Assembly (NCBI GenBank): GCA_039621445.1 | Contig: CP154955.1 | Location: forward strand, 39,998,426-40,062,425 | Direction of reading: 5' to 3' | Origin: Euglena gracilis | Taxonomy: Eukaryota > Euglenida > Euglenophyceae > Euglenales | DNA length: 64,000 nucleotides | Part shown: piece by piece, positions 8,482-19,666 of the stretch | Position numbering within the stretch: position 1 is the stretch's first letter | Layout: every line of letters begins with the position of its first letter | Notes under the pieces: model-generated | What the model was told of the DNA's origin: nothing | The model's input: the letters and a program-made list of their open reading frames with translations, nothing else | The model's database searches: none | Translations under genes and position numbers: made by a program

Positions 8482-11400
8482 ACGTTAGTCGGACCCGTTT
8501 TTCTGCCCCCCCCCCGTGCAAAAACGGGGAGAGATAATTCTGTTTCTTTTAATTTTTTTGTGGGGGGGGGGGCGAAAATTCCATGTTTTTTTTTTGAAAC
8601 GGGTCCTGTCGCTTTTTTTTTTGAAAGTCGGTGTTACGAGTCTGACCGCCCCCCCCCCCAGCCACAATATCGGGCACCTTGGGGGACCCTGAAAAATCAG
8701 GTCTTCGGGGGAAGCCCCCCACCCCTTTCCACCGACAAGCATGGGGAATGGGTCTTTGAACACAAACTCTGAAAAACGATTCCGAACGAAACAAACTCTG
8801 GGCACTCCACCCCAAGGCCTAAGTCCCACGCTGCCCCTTTGGTGAAAATCCTTTTGGCAGCTTTCATTCAGTGAGACTTCGTTTGTCGATTTTTTTTAAA
8901 AAAAATCAGGGACTTTGGCCAACAGTGCCTCAGAAAACGAATTGTGTGGGGAAAGAGAAAACAGAAACCTAGGCATTCCTTTCCAATTCGGGACAGAAAA
9001 GGTAAAACGGTGCAAAGGTGATGGGTCAGAAAAGGCAACCGGTGAGGCGCAAAGGTGACACGGTTATATGGGGGCATAGTGTACAGATGGGTGTGCGGGT
9101 TCGTGTGCGGTTGTGTGTTTTGTGTGTGTGCACGCTCACTTCCTTGTCATGCATTCCAACCGAAAATGACTGGGTTGATCGATTTTTTTTTTGAATGCAA
9201 AGAGAACAGGGCTTCACATTGGCCCTCAGGCCACTATATCACAGGGCTTTAGTGCCCACGTGGCTGGTTTTTTTTTTTCATTGGCCCACAACAGGGCCTG
9301 TGGACGGAGGAGGGGTCATCTCCAGTCCAGGGTCCCCCCCCCCCCGAGTTCGGATGCCTGCAAGCTGTGTTCCATGAAAAAATGCCTTTGACCAATGTCC
9401 AATAGTCCAAACCGAATCAAAAAACTGAGTTTTAAAACTCCAACTCGTTTTGTCGTCCACCAGAAAAATTATCAAAATCCCAGGTTTTTTCCAACTCTTT
9501 GTGTAAAAACCCTCCAGCAACAAGAAAATCATCAAAAAATCAAAAATCTGGGTCCAACCCACAAAGCCAGGGCCTACAAAAGCCCTCAACATCGAGAATT
9601 CCAACCTGCCACATCCAACAAACAAAGTCAAACCGAGAGCAACCAACCCAACAGAAACAACATCCAGCAGCATACCGTTGCACAGGGGCCAGGCCATTCC
9701 AGCCCAATCCTGGGCACAACCAATTCACAGCCGAAACCAACCAATTCGGCTTGCCAATTAAAATTCACTGCCCCCCCCCAATCACACGGGGCAATGGGGG
9801 TCAAATGGTCAAATGACATGGCAAACTCAAAAATACTGAAAATTCAAATCCAATTTTCTCAGCCAAAGCGATTTTTCGCTGCCCCCCCCCAGTCACATCG
9901 GGCCATGGGGGTCAATCTGGCTTCAGCCTCCAAACAAAAAAATCACAAACCTGGGCCGGAATATCCAAACCGGCTGAAATCTCACACATGTCAAAGGACG
10001 GGCCTTCACAATGTCGCCCCCCCCCACCATCAACCAATGTGTGGAGGGCCACGGGTTAAAAATTCCTGTCTGCAAAACTGAAATCCCTACTTGACGAATA
10101 AAATGGGAAAAATGGATCTTTCATCAAACCCCGCCATATCTGGGGTATGACCAAAGCAATCACGGTCACCATTTGATGCAATCCTGTCCCCACCCAAACG
10201 TCTCACAGGGGTATCCAATTCTGAGTCAAAACATTCCAACCGTAGAACCAAAACTGATTTTGATCCAGCACACCAACAAAAAAACAGGGCTAAACACAGC
10301 CCCCCCCCCCCCAGCTGCACGAGGAGGGAGAAAAAATGGCTCCAAACCACAAGCAAAATCCTGAGACCCAAAAACATGAAAAATCTGATTCAGCGCTGTG
10401 GGAGCAGCCAACCTGGGCCTGGACCTGGGCATTGGCCGTGCATCGGGCCACTGCCCACTGCAGGCTCTGTGAGGTCATTAAGCTTCTCTCCCCCAGCACT
10501 TCAGTAAAATAAATGAATCCACCATTCTGCAACTCCGCAACAATCCACAATTCTGATCATCATCGTAATCATGTGATTCAATTGCTTGGGTCTCATTGAT
10601 GTCATTGAAATCTGTTCTTAATCTCATTGAAATGTTCAGATCTCCATGTATTTCAATGTCAGTGTAATCATCATTGTCCCAGTCAACAAACTTGAACTTG
10701 TTGAACAAATTAACCTTGAAATTCTCAAATTCTTTTGCGTTGATTCTCTTCGGTGCTTCTGTTTGATTGCTTGCTTGAACCTGCATGACAAAGCAACACA
10801 CACGCACAAATTCACCACTGGCAACACACAAGGCAGATTTCTGAATTTTCTCACTGAACCGAGCCTGCAAATGCTACTGAATTCTGAACCAAAATGGCAC
10901 TTAAAATCTGATCATGATCCATCAAATGGGTCACACGAAAACTGTTTCAGCAAGTCTCAAACTGCAAAAATTACCATTGGGAGTTTTGCATTGTGAGGCG
11001 TCCCCCACTTCTGAGTTTTTCTCCCTTTAGCAAAGTCCACAGCCGAAAAATTGCCGCAGAAAGTGCAACCCACAGATCAACAGATTTTTCCCTGAAAAAC
11101 TGAACCAAATGATGATGATGCCACTGCTGGGCCCAAAAATGAATTTTCCTCAGGGGTGTCTTTTCCTCCTGGGTTTATCCACCTTGGTTCCCGCTGACTG
11201 AAAAGTGAAACCTTTCCTGAGCCCTTAGATGGGTGGCCACAGGGGTGTTTATGCCTGGCCTGGGTCTAGCCCCACCCTTGGAACCCCTCTTTGCGCGCTT
11301 TCCAAAAATCTTTTTGGTTCGAGTGGTCCATTAGAGGTCTTCCCCCTACCTCAGGAATTTGCAAAGACCCAGATAAAACCTGCCACAGGACTGCTGGGCT

Positions 11401-11990
11401 GCCCACTCGAAAACCACAATAAAACTGGACTGAAAAATCCCAAAAACTGTGCCGATTCTCCAACATATGTCCCTGTCCGGGGGTAAGTTTCTCTATGGAA
11501 AAACTGTCCCGTGACAAAAGGGACCAGCAAAAACACAAACAGAAATCCAACCTGAAATGTCTGATTTGTCCCCGTCGAGGATGTTGACACATGTCAACGT
11601 GCCCCACCTCAAAATGACATTTGGGACAACCGAAAACTGAAAACTCTGAAACTGAATATGATTGATCTGGCTGCCTGAACACTAGGAGAAATTCCCAAGC
11701 ATCGTGGCTGGGCGTCTCCATTTAAGTGGAAAGCAACTGGGGAAAAAACATGCACCCCAGAAACCAGATTGAAAAATGTTTGACTTGGCAGTTTTTCCAT
11801 AAGCCAAACTCTGTGAACTGAAAATCCAGATTTAAACTTCTGGCTGATTTCGCATCTGCCTCCAACACCAAATCACGATGAGAAGTATGAAACAAAAAAC
11901 ACAAAGCCACAAACAAACCACAAAAACATACTGATCACTGTAAAGTGCTGTGCGGTGCCAGTCACTGGTTAGACCTAAGCTGAAAGAAAA
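8482..11990. other. Internal region of element C without a credible gene
   Basis: No RT, integrase or other known domain was found in any frame over 3.5 kb. It contains many poly-C and poly-G runs (near 8510, 8565, 8650, 9340, 9775, 9885, 10020 and 10305). A short phrase with CCCCCCCCC and then CACANNGGGNCATGGGGGTCA occurs twice (about 9772 and 9885). A GT-rich stretch lies near 9090-9135. The region may be a large non-coding internal domain. Confidence 0.6.
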
Positions 11991-13046
11991 TCACCACCAC
12001 CATTGATTCGGTGGAAACCACCCCCAGCTGTTCCAGGGATTTGTGAACCAGTCCCAACCCCACCAATCGTGAAACCAACTTGGTCTTAAAAACTGAAAGT
12101 CGTTCCAACTGTTTTTGGCAGGTCTCCAGAATTTTTTTGTCTGTCTGAATTTTCTTGGCTGTGCGACAAAATCTGAGGAAGATTTTTCAGAAGACACCGA
12201 TGACGGCTGCAAATTTGTGACACGTCCAGAATTCAGGTCCACGGACATAAAATGTTCTGGACTTGGCAATTTTAATTCACTGGGCTGTGACTTTTCAGTG
12301 ATTTGCAACTGCAACATTTTCATTTGTTCCACCAATCGTCCTATTTTTGCTTCTGCCACCCCCAAGGCATAATTCATGTCGGACAGCCTTTTTGACAGAG
12401 CCTTGTCTCTCTCAAACAGGGACTCGTAATATTCCGTAAAACGGTTTTCAAGGTCTCTACACCAACGTTCGAAGGTGTGATTGATATCTGCCACTTGTTT
12501 TTCAATCCTCCGACGCCATTTGACTGGTGCAAGTAGTCCCTCAAGATGACTTGGCTCACGCTCTTCAGAATCTTCACCATCAGAATCAAAATAGAGAGAA
12601 AAATCATCCGTTTCCATTTCACCTTTCAGAGCTGAGGTTTCGCCACCTTCAAGATAAGAACAGATTCCGCTGACAGAACCAGCAGATTCTACTCCTCTGC
12701 AGACCATGTTGGGGGGTTCTGAAGGAACATCAAAAGAATCAAAACATTCTTCACTGACAGAGTCAGTGAAGCAACCTCTGCGTACCATGCTGGGGGATGG
12801 GGACTCTCGCCCGGGGGAGCTGCCGGGGCCGCAACCACTTTTTTCTGGCCCTGGAGGGCTCAGGCCAGGGCCTTTGTGAAATTGGGCCCCGTTTTCGAAC
12901 ATGCCAACCGGCGGTAAAGGGGGTGAGGTGTGCCCCCCCCGACCCGGGGTCCGCAGTTGCCCCGCGTAGGATCTTTTTTTCCCTCCATTGCTGGCTTTTT
13001 CCCATTTCTCAACTTTGGTCCAAAGGGTGGACAAAAACAAAACCAA
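11991..13046 (-). CDS. Gag-like protein of element C, coiled coil with Trp-rich tail
   Basis: This is a 351-residue open frame with a possible start inside the 5' LTR, so its first 85 or so residues are LTR-encoded and the frame runs through the PBS (SMVRRGC). Residues from about 125 to 170 are acidic. Residues from about 180 to 260 form a likely coiled coil (KWRRRIEKQVADINHTF, ENRFTEYYESLFERDKAL, AEAKIGRLVEQMKMLQL). The last 52 residues hold 13 Trp, for example WFHDWWGWDWF and NQWWW. There is no zinc knuckle. Position and coiled coil suggest a structural Gag, but sequence identity to known Gag is not evident to me. The true start could be a later Met. Confidence 0.6.
   Translation of the reverse strand: MVLFLSTLWTKVEKWEKASNGGKKRSYAGQLRTPGRGGHTSPPLPPVGMFENGAQFHKGPGLSPPGPEKSGCGPGSSPGRESPSPSMVRRGCFTDSVSEECFDSFDVPSEPPNMVCRGVESAGSVSGICSYLEGGETSALKGEMETDDFSLYFDSDGEDSEEREPSHLEGLLAPVKWRRRIEKQVADINHTFERWCRDLENRFTEYYESLFERDKALSKRLSDMNYALGVAEAKIGRLVEQMKMLQLQITEKSQPSELKLPSPEHFMSVDLNSGRVTNLQPSSVSSEKSSSDFVAQPRKFRQTKKFWRPAKNSWNDFQFLRPSWFHDWWGWDWFTNPWNSWGWFPPNQWWW
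12771..12787 (-). promoter_or_regulatory. Primer-binding site of element C
   Basis: Directly after the 5' LTR on the minus strand reads TGGTACGCAGAGGTTGC. It resembles the complement of an initiator-Met tRNA 3' end (TGGTAGCAGAGG type) with one extra base. Elements T and M have the same core. Confidence 0.75.
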
Positions 13047-13380
13047 CCCACCTACTTAGGATCAAACAGCAGAGCACAACAAACCTGCGACTTGAGAGGG
13101 TGGGCAAGTACCTTTGGGTTCAGGTTTTGAGTGGGACAAAGAATGTGGAAATGAATGCCTTGGCTTCTTTGGATATTTGAATTGTCTCTTTTGATTCTTC
13201 AATTCCCAATCGACTTTTCTTCTTTTCTGATTCTCAAATCGAATTCTCAAATTCTCCTTGAAATTTGCTGGGGTTCCAATTCAACTCGCGAGGCGGTTGA
13301 CTTGCTCTGGTGGTTCCTACTGGGGGTTTTTGGGAATTTTCTGGGAAATTTTCGGCTGCCGACGCCAGCGGCAGCCGACA
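12788..13380 (-). repeat. 5' LTR of element C
   Basis: Partner of the LTR at 7875-8467. GATCCTACGC lies at plus-strand 12964-12973. The gag frame can open within it at 13046. Near its outer end is a 7-bp inverted repeat, GGCTGCC and GGCAGCC. Confidence 0.92.
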
Positions 13381-13384
13381 CTAA

Positions 13385-15660
13385 CCCCCCCCCCCTCTCC
13401 ACAATTGGCAGAAAGCCGAGTTCTACCTTGGTCCGCTGAAGTACGTTTGGTGCTCCCAGACACTGTCGGTGTCATTGTTGCCATGAACAATAACCCCGAG
13501 GATGACCGGGATGAGGTCTCCAGTAATACTGCTGAGTGCATAGTCGCACATTTACCGGAGAACCACCAAATACAACACCAAATTTCGATACATCGAAGCA
13601 TGTGTCCAAAATTACGCTGAAACACTAAACCAAGTCCTACAATTTGATGAAGACAGTCACAAGGCAGTTTTCGGCAAGCTGTATTTCTTTTGGCAATATG
13701 TCCAAGAATTTGGACAACTTTGCAAAGGAATTCCAACTCAACTACAACGGACATTCAGAACCTCCACCAAGGTTTTGACGCATCTTGGTACAAAACTTCC
13801 AACGGGTACAAGGGACCCTCCAAACCACAGAATCGCGGAACAACGCAACATTTTCACATTTACAACAAAATCCACAACAGCTGTTCACAAAACTTGAAAG
13901 CACTTCTTATACAACACAATAAATGCAGTACCGGTTACAACAACGAGATAAAGGCCTACGGGTGCGGAACTTGGCTCATGTGTCTCAGATGAGCACTTTT
14001 CAACTTTGTCCAATGTTGTACAACACTTCCAAGGACGCATATTGTGTTTGGGTGATGAAAATGCGAGTTCTCATCAAGACGTTGCACAAATACACGAAAA
14101 CCATGTAAAAAGAGCTTTTGCTCAACAACTGGAAGGGCGGATTGCTTGTTTGGAACAAGCTCCCTGCAAATGCGGTGAAGTTTCCCACAACTTGACCACA
14201 TTGCACACTGAAGTGGCAGGACTTGCACATCGGCAGGATTTCCTGCATGAAAAGTGGTAAAACTACATACAACAATTTGAAACTGCTTCCAATGCGCTAC
14301 AAACCGCTACGGCGGAGCTCCAATCCCGCGATGCGCCCATTTTAAGCTTACAAACTGCGAGTGCGGAACTACAAGGCGGATAAACGGACATTACTACCAC
14401 CCAAACCGCGAATGCGGACCTCAAACTGCGTTTCCAGACCTGAAAACCGTTTGCATATGTTTCGGGACTACAAAAATCAATTGCAGAATTACAACGCCGC
14501 TTTGCGGGAACTTCCACCAGAAATGCCAGTATGGGAGCTCTACGATCCACTGTAACCGATTTGCACAATCAGTTGCAAATGGATGTGAACGAAATCAATC
14601 TGTGATTGCGGATTTACACAGACGGTGCAACATAATTCAAAAAAAAATCCCGGATATCACCGGCATTGAAACCGTGCTTGCGGATTTGAATACTCAACAA
14701 AAATCCTTACAATCCATCACTTCCAATTTATAACAACGCGCACAAGCACTTTCTACAAGGGTTTCTGGACTCCAACCACACTCGGATGGACAAACGGTTC
14801 GTGAAGTCGAACTACCTCCTGATTTTCGCACATTTTATGACCAAATGCTCGCGCAAAATCAGGAAAACTTACAAGAATTTTGGGAAACGGTGATGAGGAT
14901 CGAAAATTCGGTCACCCAACAAGTTCTCACACTAAAACCACATGTTTCGGTGCTGGAGAACCGACTTTCTACAATGACGGATGACAAAACCGCTGAAATG
15001 CGGTAGGGGTACCCCAACCCACGTTGGGTACCACAACGCCACAAACCGAGAATTGGTTGAACCGCGATGGAAACTTTGGCTAAACTGGTCACATTCTTGG
15101 ACACCACTTTTCACAGCTGACAGCGGATTTTGAATCCATTGTTTACAAATTACCACTTTTGTATGAGCTACCCTCATACTGCAAACATAGTAAGTGTTTG
15201 CAGTGTGATATTGAACGAATTTGGACTTTTTCCAAGTGGTTGGTTCATTGGAACAGAGTATCCAAGATTTTGTGTTGAGTCTGGACGAGATTCATGCAAT
15301 ACCCTGCAACCCTATGCCTTTTGCCCATGAAAAATACCGTTTTCAGTGGTCGAAATGCGACTTCCAGCTCACAACTTGCTGTTCGTGCATCAACCAATAC
15401 GTCTTCGGACGCCCGACATTCAACTCGCGACTTTGCGCATCAAATTCACGACTCGTTGGATGCCAATCCCTCCAAAAGCGCAGTATGCGCAACCCTGCAG
15501 GCAACTTCGGATGCACACAATCATGACCATGCCTACAATCGCGCTTATAGTCGCCTGTTTATACCACATCTTAAGATTCTCCTACAAAAGGGTGAATCGT
15601 CGGATGAGGAACCGGTTTTTACCACAAAAACCGCGAATTCTCTGGTTTTACAATAACAAG
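13385..15660 (+). pseudogene. Decayed gag of old A-like element A0
   Basis: Homology to A3/A4 gag is visible at DNA level, for example TTTGATGAAGACA at about 13645, matching the A3 gag near 35220. At protein level (14006-14260), LEGRIACLEQAPCKCG and LTTLHTEVAGLAHRQDF align with LEERILHLEQKSCRCA and LTSLKAKMADCAQRLDF. A segment near 14300-14520 encodes repeats of the type LQTATAELQ, a coiled-coil pattern, with CCGC-TACG-GCGG hairpins in the codons. Stops in all frames show it is dead. Its 5' part lies beyond element C, before 7874. Confidence 0.65.
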
Positions 15661-16265
15661 TTCGCGAATAGGGACTGATTCGCGGTATGAGCCATACCGC
15701 TACCCTTGGCATTGGCCAGGGATCGAGAATGCGCAACGCGGAATTTACCGTGGTTCCCCGATTTGCAGGTGAAAAACGTGATTCCTACCACCCTGGTATG
15801 TTACCACCCCCCGAATCGCGGAATCGCGACCCCTTACAGTCGGAATCACGGAATCGCGAAACACAACAACAAAATTCGCGGGACTGCGATGTAGTAAACA
15901 CCCATGATACCTACGGTACCATGAGCACCATCATGGATGCGCATTCGCTCATGCCACCACCACAACCCTACACCAAGTGCCGGCAGCAGGTGGGGGCGAC
16001 AGAGAGTGGATGACGAGATGTCTGCTGGCCTGGGAATATCCGCGCAGGGGGACACTGGGCAGGTGGCCATGATCTCTCCCCGCCACTGCAGCACAGAGAG
16101 TTTTTTTTCCGAGAGTGTTTTGTGAGAAGTTGCAGATTTACTTTCACAAAGCGGGCTGAAGTGCTCAAACCTGAAGTACCACATGAAATCCAAGAAGTCA
16201 ATAGTTGGGGTATCCCAAGAAACACATGGATGAGCTTGAGAAGGATACCCTCGACTTATGTCCAA
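15661..16265. other. Region without a recognised gene
   Basis: A 108-residue frame (15687-16013) has an Asn/Arg/Gln-rich segment with repeated ESRNRE phrases. It may be the last trace of the A0 gag tail. Nothing else is supported. Confidence 0.3.
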
Positions 16266-16460
16266 CAGTGTACGTCCAAAGTTTCCCTTTTCCGCTTTTT
16301 GGGACTTTCTGAAAACGCCTTTCGCTTCCGCCTTGTTGCGCAGCCTACTTATGGTAGGGAAAAGTCTTTGGAGTAACAAGAAGTGGTTTTCCCTTTACGT
16401 TCCCAATTCCCCAAGAAGCAAAGCACAAGGCAAAGACTCAGAAGTTTCTTCTGAAGTCAA
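16266..16460 (-). repeat. Repeat R, inverted copy
   Basis: Read on the minus strand, this resembles the repeats at 26545-26760 and 27115-27330. Shared phrases include AAGGCTTTTT-type sequence (as its complement near 16290) and CCCAATTCCCCAAGAAGC at about 16406, the complement of the GCTTCTTGGGAAGT phrase. Possibly an LTR remnant or MITE. Confidence 0.5.
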
Positions 16461-17680
16461 ACTCGATTGTTCTGAGGGTTTTTCCCTCTGATCAAACCAA
16501 TGGTGAAACTTGGAGTTGATGACAGTAAAGAATACCACCTGTGGGGGAAGGAGAGAAAAGTGCTGACGTGTCCAGGGGCAGATCCCAGAATGGTCTGCCA
16601 CGATCTTACCAGCTGTGGTTTCCACAGCTGGTGCGACTGTCACAGAACCGACTCTGCAGATATCCTACAGAGCTGGGGCGTGCCTGGTACACATCCCCCT
16701 CCCAGGGCTACGCCCGATTTCCTTCATGGACCAGGGTTTCCCAGGTCCAGTCAGGATATCTGACGCTTCCCTAGGTGTGGTTCACTTCCCCATTCGGTGT
16801 CTCTCCTTTCCGCACAGTGGCATCCACTCAAAGCCCAAAAACGCGCAAAAGGTTAGCCGCGTTTCGCGGTTACCTATTAGCCATTTCGGCTTAGGTGGGG
16901 TGTGAAAAAGCCCACTGTGGTAAACGGGGCTTGGCAGTTTTCCTGACAAAGTGTCCATTCCACCCACTTTGGGTGTGACAAAGGCACGCGGGGTTGGTCA
17001 AGCGATTCACTGAAAACCCGAGGGGAGAGGTGTGGAAGGGGGGGGGGCATGTTCTTATCCTGGTCATACCCGGATAAGGCTCCTAGGCGGTCATATTCGC
17101 ACTAGGAAACAAAAGCCTACTGTAAAAACCGACTGCCGGCGACAGCTTTGCGGGGGAGGGGGGAAAGTAGGGAGGAGAGGGGGGGCTGGTTTATGCCAAA
17201 ACAGATTTTTTGCCGTCTGGCAGCCTTAAGGGGCCTTATTGGCCGAAAAGTGATAAGTTGGCCTATTATTACGGCATGCGCGCTGTGTGCCGTGTGTCAC
17301 TTAGTAACCTGCCAGGTTTCCCGGCTACCAAAGTCTTCACAGCAGCAGCTCCTTCACGACGTGATAAGAGGCGCTTACCTCCTGCAGACGGTGTCCGTCC
17401 GCACGGCCACTGGCAGAGAGGGGAAGGGGGGGGCTCTTGGATGCTTCCATCCAGAGCTCGCGGAGGTTGTAGCCTGGGTTCATCCCAGGGCAGTTTAGCG
17501 GTTTCTGCTAGCAGTGTATGATTCTCCAGGGGTATCCGGGCTCCATGAAGGCCCTTACCTTACATGGGCCTGGTAATGCCGTTTCGGCAGTACATCCTCT
17601 CGAGCCGCCAATAATCATGGCGGGAGTCCAAGGGATCTTCCACAAGGACCATCTGGAATTGTTGCGGTGGTGGCCCGTAG
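16461..17680. other. Region without a recognised gene
   Basis: Several frames exceed 80 codons but none shows a motif or a second copy. There are G-rich runs near 17036 and 17155. The stretch lies downstream of the 3' end of U copy 2 and may hold its 3' untranslated or terminal sequence. Confidence 0.3.
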
Positions 17681-17685
17681 ACGAG

Positions 17686-17973
17686 TCAGGTTTCTGGCGA
17701 TTCGTATTCGAAGTCGGGTGCCACCCATTCCCGAACCCATCCTTCGGGGACTGTCTGCTTGGTTGCACTCGCTCGTTCCGCGAGGAACCACTGCAGCTTC
17801 TCCCAGAATATCCTGGGCAGAGTGGCTGGCCAGATGAAGTAGTTCATCCGTGGGTGGTTGGCTGACACCTGCTGGGCATTCCCTGGGTGAAAGTCAACTG
17901 GTATCAGATGCGCACATTCTGCGCGGACTGTATGGGGTCGTAATACGGCCCCAAGCCAGTCTTTCCAGGTCAT
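17686..17973 (-). pseudogene. Family U copy 2, last conserved block
   Basis: The frame contains WLGAVLRPHTVRAECAHLI, PVDFHPGN, QVSANHPRMNYFIWPATLPR and FWEKLQWFLAERAS. It matches U copy 1 at about 2960-3040 and 3930-4040. In this copy the two halves are joined without a gap, giving the ancestral arrangement. It ends at 17686 with VAPDFEYESPET. The upstream part is in another frame (18250-17894), so a frameshift or intron lies near 17960. Function unknown. Confidence 0.65.
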
Positions 17974-18250
17974 CCCGTGGTTTTAGTGTGGCCATTGTGG
18001 CAGGCACCAGCGACCGTTTTGGTCCGGGGTCTTGAACAGGCGGAAAAGTATCTTTCCCCTGTCCGCGGTAATGTAATCTCACCCCTGCCTCCTCAGCAGC
18101 GAGGTGTATCGCCCCACTGTCAACCTGCCACCCACGGGCCATTCCCGTGTGGCGGTAGTGGTCCAGTATGGGGTTTGAGTACTTGAACGCTTCCTTGTAC
18201 TTTTTGTACAAGGTGTAGTATTCCTCCAGTGGCTTCTGGCCGCTTGGCAC
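17894..18250 (-). pseudogene. Family U copy 2, charged helical segment
   Basis: The frame reads LEEYYTLYKKYKEAFKYSN followed by DHYRHTGMARGWQVDSG, DPGPKRSLVPATMATLKPRD and then DLE, where the frame passes to the last block. The first part parallels LEKWKKEYKQAEGRP in copy 1. It is rich in Lys, Tyr and Glu and probably helical. Function unknown. Confidence 0.5.
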
Positions 18251-18252
18251 GA

Positions 18253-18525
18253 TTATGCGAACTGCGCGTTCCGCAGTTTGTCAGAAAGTGCCTCGAAGGC
18301 AGTTGACACAGAGCAGTGGTACATTCGTACCATCTCGGTCTGTGTTGTGGAAATTGTTCTGTGGCTCCAACTGTCCACGCACTTGGCGCATACCAAGGCG
18401 GCACAGTTGGGGACGTATACATCCTTGTGGAACGATTTCCGATCCACAGGATTGCACACGTGGACGAGGGGTAATCCCAAGTCAGGTGCACTGTTGTACA
18501 TCCTGTGACATACAGTGCAAAGCCA
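18253..18525 (-). pseudogene. Family U copy 2, Cys/His motif
   Basis: This is the clearest version of the family's Cys/His motif. It reads FLWLCTVCHRMYNSAPD, LPLVHVCNPVDRKSFHKDVY, then VPNCAALVCAKCVDSW. Candidate zinc ligands are CxxCH, HVC, FH, VPNC and CxxC. Copy 1 (2382-2522) and copy 3 (about 25640-25765) share the layout. The preceding conserved peptide PRVLAQYFGE lies in a frame shifted by one relative to this motif. Copy 3 shows the same shift, whereas copy 1 does not. No known zinc-finger class fits by eye. Confidence 0.65.
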
Positions 18526-18725
18526 CAGAAAACGGTTTTCGTTGTTCTGTCGACGAGGAATTACTCGCCGAAGTACTGGGCCAAAACGCGGGGGGATCTG
18601 GAATTGTAATAATTCCAGGTCACGTTCTGATCAAAGGACCATTTTCGTCCCTGACAGTGGCTCAATCCACGAATTGAGACAATGGTTCGTCGTTAGTTTG
18701 TGGTCGATAATCATGTACCTGTTTT

Positions 18726-19666
18726 TCAGGTCATGAGTCTCAGGATCATCCTGAGTGATCGCATTCCAGTCGATGACAACTTCGTCTTCCGAAGGTGTCT
18801 CAGTCGTGGAGGCGCAGGATTTTCCCTGCCCCTTTGACGGAGGTTTCGGCTGTGAGGTTTTTCCATAGCCGGATGACGCGACGTGCGTGAATCCTGTCCC
18901 GAGGTTAATCCCCGAGAAGAGGATGCAGCACCTTGGCCGCCAGCACCACCACCGCCTTTCGGTGAGGGCTGGTCTCCAGATTTTGGTGTGGGTTTACAAG
19001 GTGCGGCGCCCGGCCTGGCTTTCGCCGGGGCCTTTGGGCTGCCGGTTTCCGGAGCATCCGAGGGCCGTCGTTCGGCGTCGCGCTTGCCTGCCCAGGTACG
19101 TGAAAACGCCTGGGACGGGGTTCTTTTCCCCGACACCGAGCGTCGTCGACCTTCAGCAGGGGTTTCCCCTGCAGAGGTTCGTCCAACACGTTCTTTTGCG
19201 GCACCCGTGGGTTTCCCAGGGGTAGCCGTTGAGGACGGTGTGGCTGCAGGCGTAACCGGCGCACTTCGCGCTGGTTGAGCCTGTGGTGGCTGCATGGACG
19301 TCCGCGCAGCTTGTTTTTCAGGCGCCGGTGTCCTTGTGCCTTGACGCTGTGGTGCAGTGACGCTAGCTGTGCCCTGAGGTATGGGTTCATCCCGTGTATC
19401 TGGTGGCACTGCGGTGTCGGTGCAGGTTCATCCTGTACTGGCACGGCTGGTGTTGTCTCCACTGCCATTGATGTGGGTTCGGCCTCCGTCTGTGTCGCTT
19501 CCGACACTGGCGGTGGCGCCGCCGCTGGGCGAGGTTCATCCTCCACCATGGCTTCAGTGTCAGGTGTTTCTTCCACCGGCTGAGCAGTTTCCGCTGCAGC
19601 TGTGGAAGAGCTGGCTGCAGTGCCACGTGGAGTGACCACTGCGATCAGTGACCGCAAAACCACCAA
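18726..19666 (-). pseudogene. Family U copy 2, proline/lysine-rich linker
   Basis: Two overlapping frames (19666-18905 and 19409-18726) carry a low-complexity region rich in Pro, Ala, Thr and Lys. It includes RPGAAPCKPTPKSGDQPSPK, the counterpart of KPGAAPCKPPAKGGDGKPPP in copy 1. Which frame is real changes along the segment, so frameshifts are likely. A 7-bp hairpin GCAGGGG/CCCCTGC with loop TTT lies at 19156-19172. Function unknown, probably disordered. Confidence 0.5.

Larger units (their letters stand above)
7875..13380 (-). mobile_element. Element C: complete, non-autonomous LTR retrotransposon
   Basis: Direct repeats at 7875-8467 and 12788-13380 have the same length (593 bp) and a constant offset of 4913. 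I count about eight mismatches, roughly 1.3 percent. Both are bounded by TG and CA when read on the minus strand. The 4-bp sequence CTAA flanks the element on both sides (7871-7874 and 13381-13384). A PBS follows the 5' LTR and a polypurine tract precedes the 3' LTR. The only coding region is a gag-like ORF. No RT, RNase H or integrase is visible, so movement would need another element's enzymes. It is inserted in the old A-like element A0. Confidence 0.92.
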
